From positions 248,001 to 312,000 of the forward strand of contig NZ_JAMQGO010000003.1 of assembly GCF_023703375.1 (NCBI RefSeq): a stretch of DNA of 64,000 nt, read 5' to 3'. The notes beneath the pieces are model-generated. The model searched no databases. It saw only the letters and a list, made by a program, of their open reading frames with translations, and was not told the DNA's origin. Origin of the DNA: Lutimaribacter degradans (GTDB taxonomy: Bacteria; Pseudomonadota; Alphaproteobacteria; Rhodobacterales; Rhodobacteraceae). Shown here in pieces: positions 55,208 through 64,000 of this stretch (within the stretch, counting starts at the first letter, position 1; each line of letters opens with the position of its first letter). The position numbers and the translations under genes were made by a program.

Positions 55208-55236
55208 CGTCAGCATAACGTTCCGGAGGAAAGTTC

Positions 55237-55386
55237 ATGGCTGATAATACCGACCTGTCCTTCACAGGTCTTACCGACGAGCAAGCCCAAGAGCTGCATT
55301 CCGTCTATATGAGCGGCCTCTGGCTGTTCACGGCGGTTGCAGTGGTTGCCCACCTGGCAACCTACATCTGGGCACCGTGGTTCTGA
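55237..55386 (+). CDS. pufB: PufB, light-harvesting 1 beta subunit
   Basis: 49 residues: [20 protein letters not shown], then HSVYM, one span, and [13 protein letters not shown]. His39 is the bacteriochlorophyll ligand (A-x3-H class) and His21 the other conserved His. Strong GGAGGAAAG before the ATG. pufA follows after 13 bases. Confidence 0.97.
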   Translation: MADNTDLSFTGLTDEQAQELHSVYMSGLWLFTAVAVVAHLATYIWAPWF

Positions 55387-55399
55387 GGGGAGCAGAGAA

Positions 55400-55567
55400 A
55401 TGGCAAAGTTCTACAAGATCTGGCTGGTTTTCGACCCCCGTCGGGTGTTCGTCGCGCAGGGCGTTTTCCTGTTCCTGCTGGCGGTGATGATTCACCTGGT
55501 GGTGCTGTCAAACGGCATCAACTGGTTCGAAAACGCCGCCGCATCGCGCGCCGCAGCAAGCGAGTGA
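55400..55567 (+). CDS. pufA: PufA, light-harvesting 1 alpha subunit
   Basis: 55 residues starting [20 protein letters not shown], typical of LH1 alpha. One span with the bacteriochlorophyll ligand His32 ([10 protein letters not shown]). Pairs with PufB to form the LH1 ring around the reaction centre. Followed by a strong hairpin. Confidence 0.97.
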   Translation: MAKFYKIWLVFDPRRVFVAQGVFLFLLAVMIHLVVLSNGINWFENAAASRAAASE

Positions 55568-55596
55568 TCGCGGGGCATGAATGCCCATCCATGACC

Positions 55597-55623
55597 GCTG
55601 CGGGCGGCGCGTCCGCCCGCAGC
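55597..55623 (+). promoter_or_regulatory. Intercistronic puf hairpin (pufA-pufL)
   Basis: Arms GCTGCGGGCGG (55597-55607) and CCGCCCGCAGC (55613-55623) form a perfect 11-bp stem with a CGCGT loop, and no T run. In purple bacteria a hairpin here stabilises the 3' end of pufBA mRNA and gives an excess of LH1 over reaction centre. Confidence 0.85.
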
Positions 55624-55690
55624 GAACCAAGGCAATAACGACGGCTAAGGTCTGGACAGGCCGCGCCGCCAAACGCGGAGACTTAGGAAG

Positions 55691-56530
55691 ATGGCGCTGC
55701 TCAGCTTCGAAAAAAAGTATCGCGTCCGCGGAGGGACGCTGATCGGCGGCGATCTGTTCGACTTCTGGGTGGGGCCCTTTTACGTGGGCTTCTTCGGGGT
55801 CACGACCGCCTTTTTCGCCATTCTTGGCACAATCCTCATTTTCTGGGGGGCTGCCCAGCAGGGCACGTGGAACCCCTGGCTTATCAATATCGCGCCGCCT
55901 GACCTGTCTTACGGGCTGGGCATCGCACCGCTGAACGAGGGCGGGCTGTGGCAGTTCATCACGATCTGCGCCACCGCATCCTTCATCAGTTGGGCCCTGC
56001 GCGAGGTCGAGATCTGCCGAAAGCTCGGGATAGGGTATCACGTGCCCTTCGCCTTCAGCTTTGCGATCCTGGCTTACGTGACGCTGGTCATCTTTCGCCC
56101 GCTTTTGATGGGAGCGTGGGGGCACGGGTTTCCTTATGGCATCTTCAGCCACCTGGATTGGGTCAGCAACACCGGCTACGCCTATCTGCACTTTCACTAC
56201 AACCCGGCACACATGCTGGCGGTGACGCTGTTTTTCACCACCACGCTGGCGCTGGCGCTGCATGGCGGCCTGATCCTGTCGGCGGCGAACCCCGAGAAGG
56301 GCGAAATCGCCAAGACGCCCGACCACGAGGACACGTTTTTCCGCGACTTCATCGGCTACTCGGTCGGCACGCTGGGCATTCACCGCCTTGGGTTCCTGCT
56401 GGCGATCAACGCCGTGTTCTTCAGCGCGGTTTGCATCATCATTTCCGGCCCCGTCTGGACGGCTGGCTGGCCCGAATGGTGGAACTGGTGGCTTGAGCTG
56501 CCGATCTGGCCCTCTCAGGTGGGAATGTAA
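55691..56530 (+). CDS. pufL: PufL, reaction-centre L subunit
   Basis: 279 residues, five spans. Bacteriochlorophyll and iron ligands visible: [23 protein letters not shown] and [10 protein letters not shown]. The QB-side acidic pair is in [19 protein letters not shown] 55691 follows TTAGGAAG. pufM starts 2 bases after the stop. Confidence 0.98.
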   Translation: MALLSFEKKYRVRGGTLIGGDLFDFWVGPFYVGFFGVTTAFFAILGTILIFWGAAQQGTWNPWLINIAPPDLSYGLGIAPLNEGGLWQFITICATASFISWALREVEICRKLGIGYHVPFAFSFAILAYVTLVIFRPLLMGAWGHGFPYGIFSHLDWVSNTGYAYLHFHYNPAHMLAVTLFFTTTLALALHGGLILSAANPEKGEIAKTPDHEDTFFRDFIGYSVGTLGIHRLGFLLAINAVFFSAVCIIISGPVWTAGWPEWWNWWLELPIWPSQVGM

Positions 56531-56532
56531 CA

Positions 56533-57519
56533 ATGGCCGAATATCAAAACATATTCACGCAGGTGCAGGTGCGCGGACAGCCCGAATGGGGCACCGACGA
56601 CCTCGGCACCCTGATGGAAGACCGCGCCGGCACGCCGTTCTTTTCCTCCCTTCTGGGGTGGTTCGGCAACGCGCAGCTGGGACCGATCAATATCGGCATG
56701 GTCGGCGTTGCGTCGATTGCGTCGGGGTTGGTCTGGTTTGTCATCGTCGGCATGAACATGCTGGCGCAGGTCGATTACTCGATCCCCGAATTCATCCGGC
56801 AGCTATTCTGGCTGGCGCTTGAGCCGCCCAGCCCCGAATACGGGCTGCGTATTCCACCGCTGAACGATGGCGGTTGGTATATCATCTCCAGCTTCTTCCT
56901 GCTGGTCTCGGTGATGCTGTGGTGGTTGCGGTCGTGGCAACTGGCGGCCGAGCAGAAGATGGGCAAGCACGTATTCTGGGCGTTCGGGTCGGCGATCTGG
57001 CTGTTCCTTGTACTGGGCCTGTTCCGCCCGATCCTTATGGGATCATGGTCCGAGGCCGTGCCCTATGGCATCTTCCCGCACCTCGATTGGACGACTGCGT
57101 TCTCGATCCGGTACGGCAACCTCTATTACAACCCGTTCCACTGTCTTTCGATCGTGTTCCTTTACGGTTCTGTGCTGCTTTTCGCCATGCATGGCGCCAC
57201 CATCCTGGCCGTTACCCGCTTCGGTGGCGACCGTGAACTGGAACAGATCTACGACCGGGGCACGGCTACCGAACGCGCCGCCTTGTTCTGGCGCTGGACC
57301 ATGGGCTTCAATGCCACGATGGAAGGAATCCATCGCTGGGCGTGGTGGTTTGCGGTTCTCACCCCCATCACGGGCGGTATCGGCATCCTGTTGACCGGAA
57401 CCGTGGTGGATAATTGGTTCATCTGGGCGCAAGAGCACCATTTCGCCCCCATGTATGACGGTTCGTATGGCTACGAGGATTTCCGCTCCTACGAATCCTT
57501 CATCGGACAGGAGGGCTGA
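56533..57519 (+). CDS. pufM: PufM, reaction-centre M subunit
   Basis: 328 residues, five spans. Ligand His residues in [30 protein letters not shown] and [12 protein letters not shown]. Together with PufL it holds the special pair, quinones and non-heme iron. Four bases separate it from pufC. Confidence 0.98.
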   Translation: MAEYQNIFTQVQVRGQPEWGTDDLGTLMEDRAGTPFFSSLLGWFGNAQLGPINIGMVGVASIASGLVWFVIVGMNMLAQVDYSIPEFIRQLFWLALEPPSPEYGLRIPPLNDGGWYIISSFFLLVSVMLWWLRSWQLAAEQKMGKHVFWAFGSAIWLFLVLGLFRPILMGSWSEAVPYGIFPHLDWTTAFSIRYGNLYYNPFHCLSIVFLYGSVLLFAMHGATILAVTRFGGDRELEQIYDRGTATERAALFWRWTMGFNATMEGIHRWAWWFAVLTPITGGIGILLTGTVVDNWFIWAQEHHFAPMYDGSYGYEDFRSYESFIGQEG

Positions 57520-57522
57520 GTC

Positions 57523-58650
57523 ATGTTTCCCAAGTGGTTTTCCAAGTGGAATTCCGAGCACCCCACCAACATCTACGGCCCCGGCATTCTTGTCGGGGGC
57601 GTGGGCGGGGCGGTCGTGGTCGCGGCGCTGCTGGTCAGTTGGGGGCAACCCTTTGCCACCGACAGCCTGCAAACCGGCCCGCGCGGCACCGGCATGTCGG
57701 TTCCCGAGTTCGAGGCCGACCTTGCGACCCCCGACCCGGCGATCGAGGCGGTGTTCGAAAACCAGCCGTTCCTTCCCCAGGGCGATGAGCCGCTGGCCCG
57801 TGACATTTACGAAAATGTCCAGGTGCTGGGTGACTTGACCGAGGATAATTTCAACCGCCTGATGCTGGCCATGACCGAATGGGTCGCGCCGGACGAGGGC
57901 TGTGCCTATTGTCACGGTGACGTCGAGCTCGAGGAATATGGCAGCGACGACCTTTATACCAAGGTCGTGTCGCGCCGCATGATCGAGATGACCCAGAATA
58001 TCAACGAGAACTGGGATGGTCACGTCAACGCTAACAAAGAGGTGGGCGTGACCTGTTACACCTGCCATCGCGGCGAAAACGTGCCCAGTGACATCTGGTT
58101 CCGTCTTGGCCCGCTCACAAGCGCCACGGCCGGTTGGTCAGCGGTTCAAAACAGGGTGACGGTGCAATCGCAATCGACCTCGCTGCCATCGGATGCGCTG
58201 GAATCCTACCTGCTGGAGTACGAGCGTATCGGTGTGCACAACCTGGAAAGTCGCGTTTCCGAAGACGTGACCGACCCGGATGTGCCGACCTGGCAGAACA
58301 CCGAGCGAACCTATTCGCTGATGAATTACTTCAGCAACTCGCTGGGTGTGAATTGCGTGTTCTGTCACAACAGCCGGGCCTTTTATGACCCCGCGCAAGT
58401 GACGCCGCAATGGTCGACCGCCAGCCTTGGCATCGCGATGGTGCAAGAGATGAACAACGACTACCTCGTGCCGTTGAAAGACGTCTACCCCGAGCACCGC
58501 CTGGGCCCGGTCTTTGCCGACGCGCCCAAGGCCGCCTGCAAGACCTGCCACAAGGGTTACCAGCAACCGCTCCAGGGCCTGAACGTCATTGCCGACTGGC
58601 CAGAACTGGCCACGACCGGCGCGCCGGATTACGCCCCGGCCACGCAATAG
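57523..58650 (+). CDS. pufC: PufC, reaction-centre tetraheme cytochrome c
   Basis: 375 residues with an uncleaved N-terminal span (GILVGGVGGAVVVAALLVSW) that anchors it to the membrane. Four CxxCH heme sites lie at residues about 127, 178, 278 and 339 (CAYCH, CYTCH, CVFCH, CKTCH). It relays electrons from cytochrome c2 to the special pair. Last gene of the puf operon; a terminator follows. Confidence 0.97.
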   Translation: MFPKWFSKWNSEHPTNIYGPGILVGGVGGAVVVAALLVSWGQPFATDSLQTGPRGTGMSVPEFEADLATPDPAIEAVFENQPFLPQGDEPLARDIYENVQVLGDLTEDNFNRLMLAMTEWVAPDEGCAYCHGDVELEEYGSDDLYTKVVSRRMIEMTQNINENWDGHVNANKEVGVTCYTCHRGENVPSDIWFRLGPLTSATAGWSAVQNRVTVQSQSTSLPSDALESYLLEYERIGVHNLESRVSEDVTDPDVPTWQNTERTYSLMNYFSNSLGVNCVFCHNSRAFYDPAQVTPQWSTASLGIAMVQEMNNDYLVPLKDVYPEHRLGPVFADAPKAACKTCHKGYQQPLQGLNVIADWPELATTGAPDYAPATQ

Positions 58651-58707
58651 GGCAGCACGCTGTCCTCGCCTCGTTCGGTTCCCGATTGTGTCCCGGGGGC
58701 CGGACAT

Positions 58708-58721
58708 CGGGGGAAACCCCG
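58708..58721 (+). other. GAAA-tetraloop hairpin after pufC
   Basis: CGGGG (58708-58712), loop GAAA, CCCCG (58717-58721): a perfect 5-bp stem with a stable GNRA loop. It lies inside a larger GC-rich region, upstream of the main terminator. Confidence 0.5.
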
Positions 58722-58749
58722 GGTCCCTTCCTGTTGGCGACAGGAGCCT

Positions 58750-58794
58750 GGCGCCGCATCCGGGACACACTCGGATGCGGTGCCTTGGTTTTCC
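58750..58794 (+). terminator. Terminator between pufC and dxs
   Basis: A 13-bp stem pairs 58750-58762 (GGCGCCGCATCCG) with 58772-58784 (CGGATGCGGTGCC), one G-T wobble, 9-base loop, followed by TTGGTTTTCC. It should end most puf transcripts; some read-through into dxs is possible because dxs begins 18 bases later. Confidence 0.7.
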
Positions 58795-58812
58795 AAGATA
58801 AGGAGTCACGTG

Positions 58813-60744
58813 ATGACCCGTCCCGATACACCCACCCTCGACAAGGTCGCTGGCCCGGCTGACCTGCGCGCGCTCGGCGATGCCCAGTTGAAACGACTGT
58901 CGGACGAACTGCGGGCCGAGCTGATCTCGGCCGTCAGCGAAACGGGCGGGCATCTGGGGTCAAGCCTGGGTGTGGTCGAGTTGACCGTGGCGATCCACGC
59001 GATTTTCAACACCCCTATGGACAAGCTGATCTGGGATGTGGGCCACCAGTGCTATCCCCACAAGATCCTGACCGGCCGGCGCGACCGTATCCGCACCCTG
59101 CGTCAGAAAGACGGGCTGTCGGGTTTCACCAAGCGTGACGAAAGCGAGTATGACCCGTTCGGCGCGGCCCATTCCAGCACCTCGATCTCTGCCGCCCTGG
59201 GGTTTACCCTGGGTCGCGATATGGGTCAGCCGACGGGTGACGCCATCGCCGTGATAGGTGACGGGGCAATCTCGGCCGGCATGGCCTACGAGGCCTTGAA
59301 CAACGCGGGTGCCGCGGGGCGGCGGATGTTCGTCATTCTCAATGACAACGAGATGAGCATCGCGCCCCCGGTTGGTGCGATGTCGTCATATCTGAGCGGT
59401 CTTTACGCGAACGAGCCGCTGGCAAGGATGCGCAGCCTGGCCGAGGGGGTCGAGGCCGCGCTGCCCCAACCGATGCGCGAAGGTGCCCGACGCGCCCGGC
59501 AGCTTGTGACCGGCGGCATGGCAGGGCAGGGCACCTTGTTCGAGGAACTGGGCTTCGACTATATCGGGCCGATAGATGGCCATGATCTGGGCCAGCTGTT
59601 GCCGGTACTGCGCGCGGCGCGCGCGCGCGCCACGCGCCCTACCCTCATTCATGTCTGCACGGTCAAGGGCAAGGGCTATGCCCCTGCCGAAAGCGCCGCG
59701 TGCAAGTATCACGGCGTATCCAAGTTCGACCCCATCACCGGCACGCAGGCCAAATCGGCGCCGGGCGCGCCCAGCTATACGGCGGTATTCGGCCAGGCGT
59801 TGACCGAGGCTGCCGCGCGTGACCCGCGTATCGTGGCGGTCACGGCGGCCATGCCCGGGGGGACCGGCCTCGACAAGATGGCCGGCCGGTTCCCCGCCCG
59901 CGTGCATGACGTGGGCATTGCGGAACAGCACGCGGTGACATTTGCCGCTGGCATGGCGGCCAGCGGGTTGCGCCCCTTTGCGGCGATCTATTCCACGTTC
60001 TTGCAACGCGGTTATGATCAGGTCGTGCACGACGTTGCCCTTCAGGGGCTGCCTGTGCGCTTCGCCATCGACCGGGCGGGGCTGGTCGGGGCCGACGGCG
60101 CCACCCATGCCGGCGCCTACGACCTGGCGTTCCTGTGCAACCTGCCGGGCTTTACCGTGATGGCGGCGGGTGACGAAGCCGAGTTGATGCATATGGTCGC
60201 GACCGCTGCCGAATTCGACGTGGGGCCGATCGCCTTTCGCTATCCCCGCGGCGCTGGCGAAGGTGTCGCGCTGCCCGAGCGGGGCGAGGTGCTGGAAATC
60301 GGCAAGGGCCGGGTGTTGGCCGAGGGCACTGACCTGGCCATCCTGTCGCTTGGTGGCCATCTGGGCGAGTGCCGCCGCGCGGCCGCCGCGTTGGAGGGCG
60401 ATGGCATTAGCGTGACGCTGGCCGATGCGCGGTTTGCCAAGCCGCTTGATCGTGAGCTGTTGGGTCGGCTGGCCCGCGACCACCGTGCCCTGATTACCGT
60501 GGAACAAGGTGTTCAGGGTGGCTTTGGCGCGATGGTGCTGCATGATCTGTCGGCCAGCGGCTTGCTGGATCGTGGCGGCTTGTCGGTGCGCACGCTGACG
60601 CTGCCCGACCATGTCATTCACCAGGCAAGCCCCGGCGCCATGTATGCCGATGCGGGCCTGACTGCCGATAGCATCGCGGCCACGGCGCGTGCCATCCTGC
60701 GCCCGGCCACAGCCAGCGTTGTGAACTTGACCAGCGTGATCTAG
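58813..60744 (+). CDS. dxs: Dxs, 1-deoxy-D-xylulose-5-phosphate synthase
   Basis: 643 residues; first step of the MEP isoprenoid pathway, thiamine-diphosphate dependent. [16 protein letters not shown] near the N-terminus, the ThDP motif [18 protein letters not shown], and transketolase-like [23 protein letters not shown] 58813 with AGGAG 7 bases upstream. Placed directly after puf, it supplies precursors for carotenoid and phytyl chains. Confidence 0.97.
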   Translation: MTRPDTPTLDKVAGPADLRALGDAQLKRLSDELRAELISAVSETGGHLGSSLGVVELTVAIHAIFNTPMDKLIWDVGHQCYPHKILTGRRDRIRTLRQKDGLSGFTKRDESEYDPFGAAHSSTSISAALGFTLGRDMGQPTGDAIAVIGDGAISAGMAYEALNNAGAAGRRMFVILNDNEMSIAPPVGAMSSYLSGLYANEPLARMRSLAEGVEAALPQPMREGARRARQLVTGGMAGQGTLFEELGFDYIGPIDGHDLGQLLPVLRAARARATRPTLIHVCTVKGKGYAPAESAACKYHGVSKFDPITGTQAKSAPGAPSYTAVFGQALTEAAARDPRIVAVTAAMPGGTGLDKMAGRFPARVHDVGIAEQHAVTFAAGMAASGLRPFAAIYSTFLQRGYDQVVHDVALQGLPVRFAIDRAGLVGADGATHAGAYDLAFLCNLPGFTVMAAGDEAELMHMVATAAEFDVGPIAFRYPRGAGEGVALPERGEVLEIGKGRVLAEGTDLAILSLGGHLGECRRAAAALEGDGISVTLADARFAKPLDRELLGRLARDHRALITVEQGVQGGFGAMVLHDLSASGLLDRGGLSVRTLTLPDHVIHQASPGAMYADAGLTADSIAATARAILRPATASVVNLTSVI

Positions 60745-60855
60745 CGCGGCGGCTTGGAACCGACAGGAAAACAGCTGCACCGATGGGCATGAATAATGGC
60801 CCGGAACTGTCTCGTCCTTGGCAACCACTTTGCAAGTCACGGACCACCCAGATTG

Positions 60856-60885
60856 AAAAAGGCGCACCCGGACGGGTGCGCCTTT
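60856..60885. terminator. Bidirectional terminator between dxs and cycA
   Basis: GGCGCACCC (60861-60869) pairs with GGGTGCGCC (60874-60882), loop GGAC. A run of five A lies before and TTT after, so it works for both convergent genes. Confidence 0.88.
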
Positions 60886-60907
60886 CCACATCGCAACGAC
60901 GATAAGG

Positions 60908-61369
60908 TCAGTTGGTTTGTTCAGCGTCGTCCATCTCGGGTTCGGGCGATACGCTGGCGAGGTAGGCCCAGATATCGGCCGCATCGCCTGCGTCGCGCAG
61001 CCGATAGCTCATCTTGCCGCGGGCTCCGTTGTCATCAAGGTACTCGCGCAGATACCCTGTCGGATCCTGCACATAGGCCACGAAGGTTTCTTCATCCCAG
61101 ACCAGCCCCGCTTCGCCCGCGTCTGCCATGGAGCTGGAATACCGGAAATCGTCATAAGTGCCGGCTGTGCGCCCGACGACACCCCAAAGGTTCGGTCCGG
61201 TCCGGCCACCGCGCACGATGTTTTCGCCCTCGGCGTCCTGGATCATGTGGCATGCCTTGCATTTGCGGAACTCTTTCTCGCCCGCCTCGGCATCGCCCGA
61301 AGCATGGCCGCCCGCATATGCGGCCGACGACAGCGCCACGAAGGTCAAGGTGCTCAGAACGGTTTTCAT
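60908..61369 (-). CDS. cycA: Cytochrome c2
   Basis: 153 residues with a signal peptide (ending AYAG). Heme site CKACH at residues 37-41, GRTGPNLWGVVGRTAGTYDD (close to Rhodobacter c2), and the axial Met in RGKMSYRL. A short acidic tail (SPEPEMDDAEQTN) extends the C-terminus. It carries electrons between the bc1 complex and PufC/reaction centre. Downstream of hemA on the same strand. Confidence 0.94.
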   Translation of the reverse strand: MKTVLSTLTFVALSSAAYAGGHASGDAEAGEKEFRKCKACHMIQDAEGENIVRGGRTGPNLWGVVGRTAGTYDDFRYSSSMADAGEAGLVWDEETFVAYVQDPTGYLREYLDDNGARGKMSYRLRDAGDAADIWAYLASVSPEPEMDDAEQTN

Positions 61370-61409
61370 GGGTCTCTCTCCGCTGATTTATCTTCTTAGT
61401 GGTAGACCT

Positions 61410-61426
61410 AGCGCGCCGGGCGCGCT
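61410..61426. promoter_or_regulatory. GC palindrome in the hemA-cycA gap
   Basis: AGCGCGC and GCGCGCT arms separated by CGG. On the minus strand it follows TTGACA (61426-61431), so it may overlap a cycA promoter spacer, or be the hemA terminator stem. No T run is seen. Confidence 0.35.
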
Positions 61427-61435
61427 GTCAACCGG

Positions 61436-62650
61436 TCAGGCCACCGCGTGCGCGATGGCGCATTGTTTCCACAACACGCTTAACGCTTCGACAAGGTGAT
61501 TGATATCGGCGTCGGTATGCAAGGGCCCGGGGGTAAAGCGCAGCCGCTCGGTGCCCTTAGGCACGGTGGGGTAATTGATCGGCTGAACATAGATTCCGTA
61601 GTCGCGCATGAGGATATCGGCCAGCTGCCGGCATTTCACCGGGTCCTTGATCATCACCGGGATGATGTGGCTGGCGTTGTCCAGGTGCGGAATGCCTCGC
61701 TTGTCCAACTCGGCCCGGAGCCGCGCCACCTGCCGCCGCTGCTGCCGGCGTTCGGTGTCCGAAACCTTGAGATGCGCGATCGACGCTTGCGCCGCCGCGG
61801 CCACGGCGGGCGGCAGGGCCGTGGTAAAAATGAACCCGCTGGCAAATGAGCGAATGAAATCGCACAACGCCGCCGAGCCCGAGATATATCCGCCCACGCA
61901 GCCAAATGCCTTGCCCAGCGTGCCTTCTATCAGGTCGATACGATGCGCCAGCCCGCGTTTCTCGGAAATGCCGCCACCGCGCGGGCCGTAAAGGCCCACG
62001 GCGTGCACCTCGTCAAGATATGTCATCGCGCCGTGTTTCTCGGCCACCTCGATGATCTCCTCCATCGGGCAAATGTCGCCATCCATCGAATAGACCGATT
62101 CAAAGGCCACGATCTTGGGTGCGTTGGCGGGCAGGGCGGCGAGTTTGCGATCCAGGTCTTCTGGGTCGTTATGTTTCCAGATCACCTTTTGACAGCGCGC
62201 ATGGCGCATCCCTTCGATCATGCTGGCATGGTTCAACGCGTCCGACAGGATCACCGCGTCAGGCAGGCGGCTTCCCAGGGTGCTCAACGCGGCCCAGTTC
62301 GACACGTAACCGCTGGTGAACAGCAGGGCCGCCTCTTTCCCGTGCAGCTCGGCCAATTCGCCCTCAAGCGCCACGTGGTGGCGCGCCGTGCCTGAAATGT
62401 TGCGCGTGCCGCCCGCGCCGGTGCCGCATGCATCCACCGCATCCTTCATCGCCTGGCGCACAACCGCGTTCTGGCCCATCCCAAGGTAATCGTTCGAGCA
62501 CCATACCGTCACCTTGTCCGGGGCACCGTCATCATGGCTGCGCGCGCGCGGGAACTCACCGCACTCGCGTTCAAGTTCGGCAAAGATGCGGTAATTGCCT
62601 TCTTCTTTCAGCGCTTCCAACTGCGCTGCGAACATGGCGTCAAAATCCAT
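61436..62650 (-). CDS. hemA: 5-aminolevulinate synthase (C4 pathway)
   Basis: 404 residues; condenses succinyl-CoA and glycine, the entry step to all tetrapyrroles. PLP enzyme with the Lys in [14 protein letters not shown], plus [15 protein letters not shown] and [17 protein letters not shown] 62650 with GGAGGGA upstream. It overlaps puhE by 11 bases, so it is made with photosynthesis genes; a second ALA synthase elsewhere is possible. Confidence 0.97.
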   Translation of the reverse strand: MDFDAMFAAQLEALKEEGNYRIFAELERECGEFPRARSHDDGAPDKVTVWCSNDYLGMGQNAVVRQAMKDAVDACGTGAGGTRNISGTARHHVALEGELAELHGKEAALLFTSGYVSNWAALSTLGSRLPDAVILSDALNHASMIEGMRHARCQKVIWKHNDPEDLDRKLAALPANAPKIVAFESVYSMDGDICPMEEIIEVAEKHGAMTYLDEVHAVGLYGPRGGGISEKRGLAHRIDLIEGTLGKAFGCVGGYISGSAALCDFIRSFASGFIFTTALPPAVAAAAQASIAHLKVSDTERRQQRRQVARLRAELDKRGIPHLDNASHIIPVMIKDPVKCRQLADILMRDYGIYVQPINYPTVPKGTERLRFTPGPLHTDADINHLVEALSVLWKQCAIAHAVA

Positions 62651-63452
62651 GATGTCCCTCCACGTTTCCTTTTGTTTCCTTGGACGCGGGCAACATCCAG
62701 CGCCACAGCTTGGCATCGGGCAGCGGCACCACCATCAGCCAATGTTCCAGCAATGCCAGCGCGCTGATCGCGCCCAGCAAGGCAAAACCAACCATTTCGC
62801 CCGGCGCGGTTACCGCCCATAGCCGCTCCAGCCAGCACGCGACCGCGAAAGACAGCCCCGTGATCGACACCGGAAACAGCCAGTTCGCCCGCCGCACGCG
62901 GAAATGGCTTGGCAAGTGCTGCAAGGCGCCGGGTATGAACTCGGTATTGATGCGCGGCACCCCGAAATACAGGTTCAACTTGGCCGAGATCCGCGCGAAA
63001 TAAAGTATCACAAAGGTCCAGAAGCCAAAGATGTTGGCCGCCCCGTCGCCCTGCCACCACAACAGCAACAAGGCGGCCAGCAGCGCCATCTCGTGATAGG
63101 CCACGGTGCCCCAGGCCCTGATGAATCGCTCCCACTCGGGCAGATCCTTGGGGCAGGGGCGCAGGTTCGGCCCCGTCACTATGCCGGTCAGGAAGGCCAG
63201 CTCGATCCAGCCCCAGATCGCCAGCGCCGCCAGGAACCCGTGATAGGCCGATGCAGGCCCCGTGCCTTGCAGCGTCGCCGCGTATCCCCAAAGGCCCAGC
63301 CCCAGAACGGGCAACCCGCCCAGTGTCACCCCCAGCCCGGCTCGTCCGCCAACCCGGTCGGCCAGTCGCACCACCAGCAGGATCGCGCCCGTGGAAAACC
63401 ACCACAGGAACAAGGCCGTCAGGGCTGCTATCCAGGGATCGGCCAGGCTCAT
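62640..63452 (-). CDS. puhE: PuhE, photosynthetic complex assembly protein
   Basis: 270-residue polytopic membrane protein (about seven spans) of the PuhE family, involved in reaction-centre assembly and bacteriochlorophyll balance. Typical stretches: [56 protein letters not shown] and [20 protein letters not shown] (trimmed). ATG 63452 has AGAGGAAA upstream. It lies between acsF and hemA. Confidence 0.93.
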   Translation of the reverse strand: MSLADPWIAALTALFLWWFSTGAILLVVRLADRVGGRAGLGVTLGGLPVLGLGLWGYAATLQGTGPASAYHGFLAALAIWGWIELAFLTGIVTGPNLRPCPKDLPEWERFIRAWGTVAYHEMALLAALLLLWWQGDGAANIFGFWTFVILYFARISAKLNLYFGVPRINTEFIPGALQHLPSHFRVRRANWLFPVSITGLSFAVACWLERLWAVTAPGEMVGFALLGAISALALLEHWLMVVPLPDAKLWRWMLPASKETKGNVEGHHGF

Positions 63453-63479
63453 GCCGCTATTTTCCTCTTGCTGAAAATA

Positions 63480-63534
63480 CCCCCGGGGGTCTGGGGGGGC
63501 GCGCCCCCCCCCCCGGTCGGCGCCGCAGGCGCCG
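63480..63534. repeat. GC homopolymer palindromes between acsF and puhE
   Basis: Three nested elements: CCCCCGGGGG (63480-63489); a perfect 18-base palindrome of seven G, CGCG, seven C (63493-63510) extended by four more C; and a hairpin CGGCGCC-GCA-GGCGCCG (63518-63534). They fill the 89-base gap and could act as terminator or attenuator for the acsF transcript. Confidence 0.6.
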
Positions 63535-63541
63535 AACCCAC

Positions 63542-64000
63542 TCAATAGACCGGCTCCAACCGTGTGCTCGCGGGAACGCGATGCTTTTTCGCCGGTATCG
63601 TGTAAAGCGATGCGAAACACCATGCCGCCCTGGCCGAGCCTGCCATCTGGCTCAACTTGCCGCCCAGGCCGCCGCGCGTCTTGGCCCGTGCAATCTGGAC
63701 ATTGGCCCGGTGCAGCGCTTCCAGCGTTCTTTGCCAGCGCGGATGATCGATATTCAGCGTGATCGGAAATATCTGTTTGGTCAGTTCGGAGGTCTTTGTG
63801 AACACCTCGTGCGCGTACCAGTCCGGGTCCACCCCCAGCGCCTTGTGAAAGGCGGGGCGCTGATGGTCGCGCACGTACATCGTGGCGTAAACTGCGGTCA
63901 GGAAGAACTTGATCCAGAAAACGTTCTTGCCGCTTGTCAGCCTGGGGTCGGTCTTCATCAGAAGGGCAAAGGCCTCGCCGTGGCTGAACTCGTCGTTGCA
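63542..64000 (-). CDS. acsF: AcsF, aerobic Mg-protoporphyrin IX monomethyl ester cyclase (5' end off window)
   Basis: C-terminal 152 codons of the oxygen-dependent di-iron cyclase that forms ring E. The frame is open to the edge and reads NDEFSHGEAFALLMKTDPRL, containing the family's second iron-ligand segment (E..H). The rest, WIKFFLTAVYATMYVRDHQR and VDPDWYAHEVF, is typical. The oxygen-dependent enzyme fits an aerobic phototroph. The start lies beyond 64000. Confidence 0.95.
   Translation of the reverse strand, partial: CNDEFSHGEAFALLMKTDPRLTSGKNVFWIKFFLTAVYATMYVRDHQRPAFHKALGVDPDWYAHEVFTKTSELTKQIFPITLNIDHPRWQRTLEALHRANVQIARAKTRGGLGGKLSQMAGSARAAWCFASLYTIPAKKHRVPASTRLEPVY

Noticed and set aside
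54884..58650. pufX or LH2 (pucBA) genes
   Set aside because: The puf operon goes from pufM straight to pufC; no extra LH-type His-containing small ORF was found in the window.
59386..60984. 532-codon minus-strand frame
   Set aside because: Antisense to dxs and spanning the dxs/cycA terminator; low-complexity composition.
1..64000. CRISPR arrays, insertion sequences, prophage, tRNA or rRNA genes
   Set aside because: No spaced direct repeats, transposase, phage or tRNA/rRNA-like sequence was seen; all gaps are below about 220 bases and are accounted for.

Overview
This window comes from an aerobic anoxygenic phototroph of the Rhodobacterales (Roseobacter group or a close relative). The evidence is a high-GC chromosome, ATGA-type operon overlaps, a RegB/SenC/RegA redox regulon, an hmu heme-uptake operon, and a photosynthesis gene cluster in the classic order bchODI-crtA / crtIB-tspO / crtCD / crtEF-bchCXYZ-pufQBALMC. 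The puf operon ends in pufC (tetraheme cytochrome) and no pufX or LH2 (puc) genes are visible. The species cannot be named from this sequence alone. No gene-free stretch exceeds about 220 bases, and I saw no tRNA, rRNA, insertion sequence, prophage or CRISPR array.

Layout. Positions 1-15.6 kb hold housekeeping genes read mainly leftward: hslVU (hslU cut by the window edge), trxA, addB-addA, and a tsaE-amgK-murU run. A small polysaccharide set lies around trxA and upstream of galE: a KpsS/KpsC-like gene, a Wza-like exporter, an epimerase, a priming sugar transferase and galE. Positions 15.7-20.1 kb hold a PAS-only membrane protein and regB, divergent from senC-regA. Positions 20.2-28.0 kb hold murA (Asp in place of the catalytic Cys), hemD-mic60-hemY and tsaD-gpsA-yciI-EVE.

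Positions 28.1-37.5 kb are an iron/heme acquisition island: an outer-membrane receptor, hmuSTUV, an IsdG-type monooxygenase, and an operon of a secreted Cys-rich protein, ExbB, two ExbDs and TonB. The photosynthesis cluster runs from 37.7 kb to the right edge. It contains Mg-chelatase (bchDI and accessory bchO), the spheroidene/spheroidenone carotenoid pathway (crtE, B, I, C, D, F, A), chlorophyllide a reductase (bchXYZ) with bchC, LH1 and reaction-centre genes, dxs for isoprenoid supply, cytochrome c2 (cycA), ALA synthase (hemA), puhE, and the 3' part of acsF, which runs off the edge.

How the genes work together. HemA and HemD (with HemY, whose role is unclear) feed tetrapyrroles. BchDI and AcsF take the Mg branch and BchXYZ/BchC finish the bacteriochlorin. 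Dxs and CrtE supply isoprenoid precursors. The Crt enzymes make carotenoid for LH1 (PufBA) and the reaction centre (PufLM), and CycA/PufC re-reduce the special pair. Control is visible as several TGT-N12-ACA (PpsR/CrtJ-type) sites in the crtA/crtI, crtD/crtE and bchC promoter regions, plus the RegBA system. RNA hairpins punctuate the puf operon. The least explained items are an Asn-for-Asp ExbD paired with an Asp-containing ExbD beside an ExbB lacking the usual channel Glu, an unnamed secreted Cys-rich protein heading that operon, a 28-codon ORF wedged between bchX and bchY, the kinase-less PAS protein beside regB, and a HemY-like TPR protein with a C-terminal zinc ribbon.
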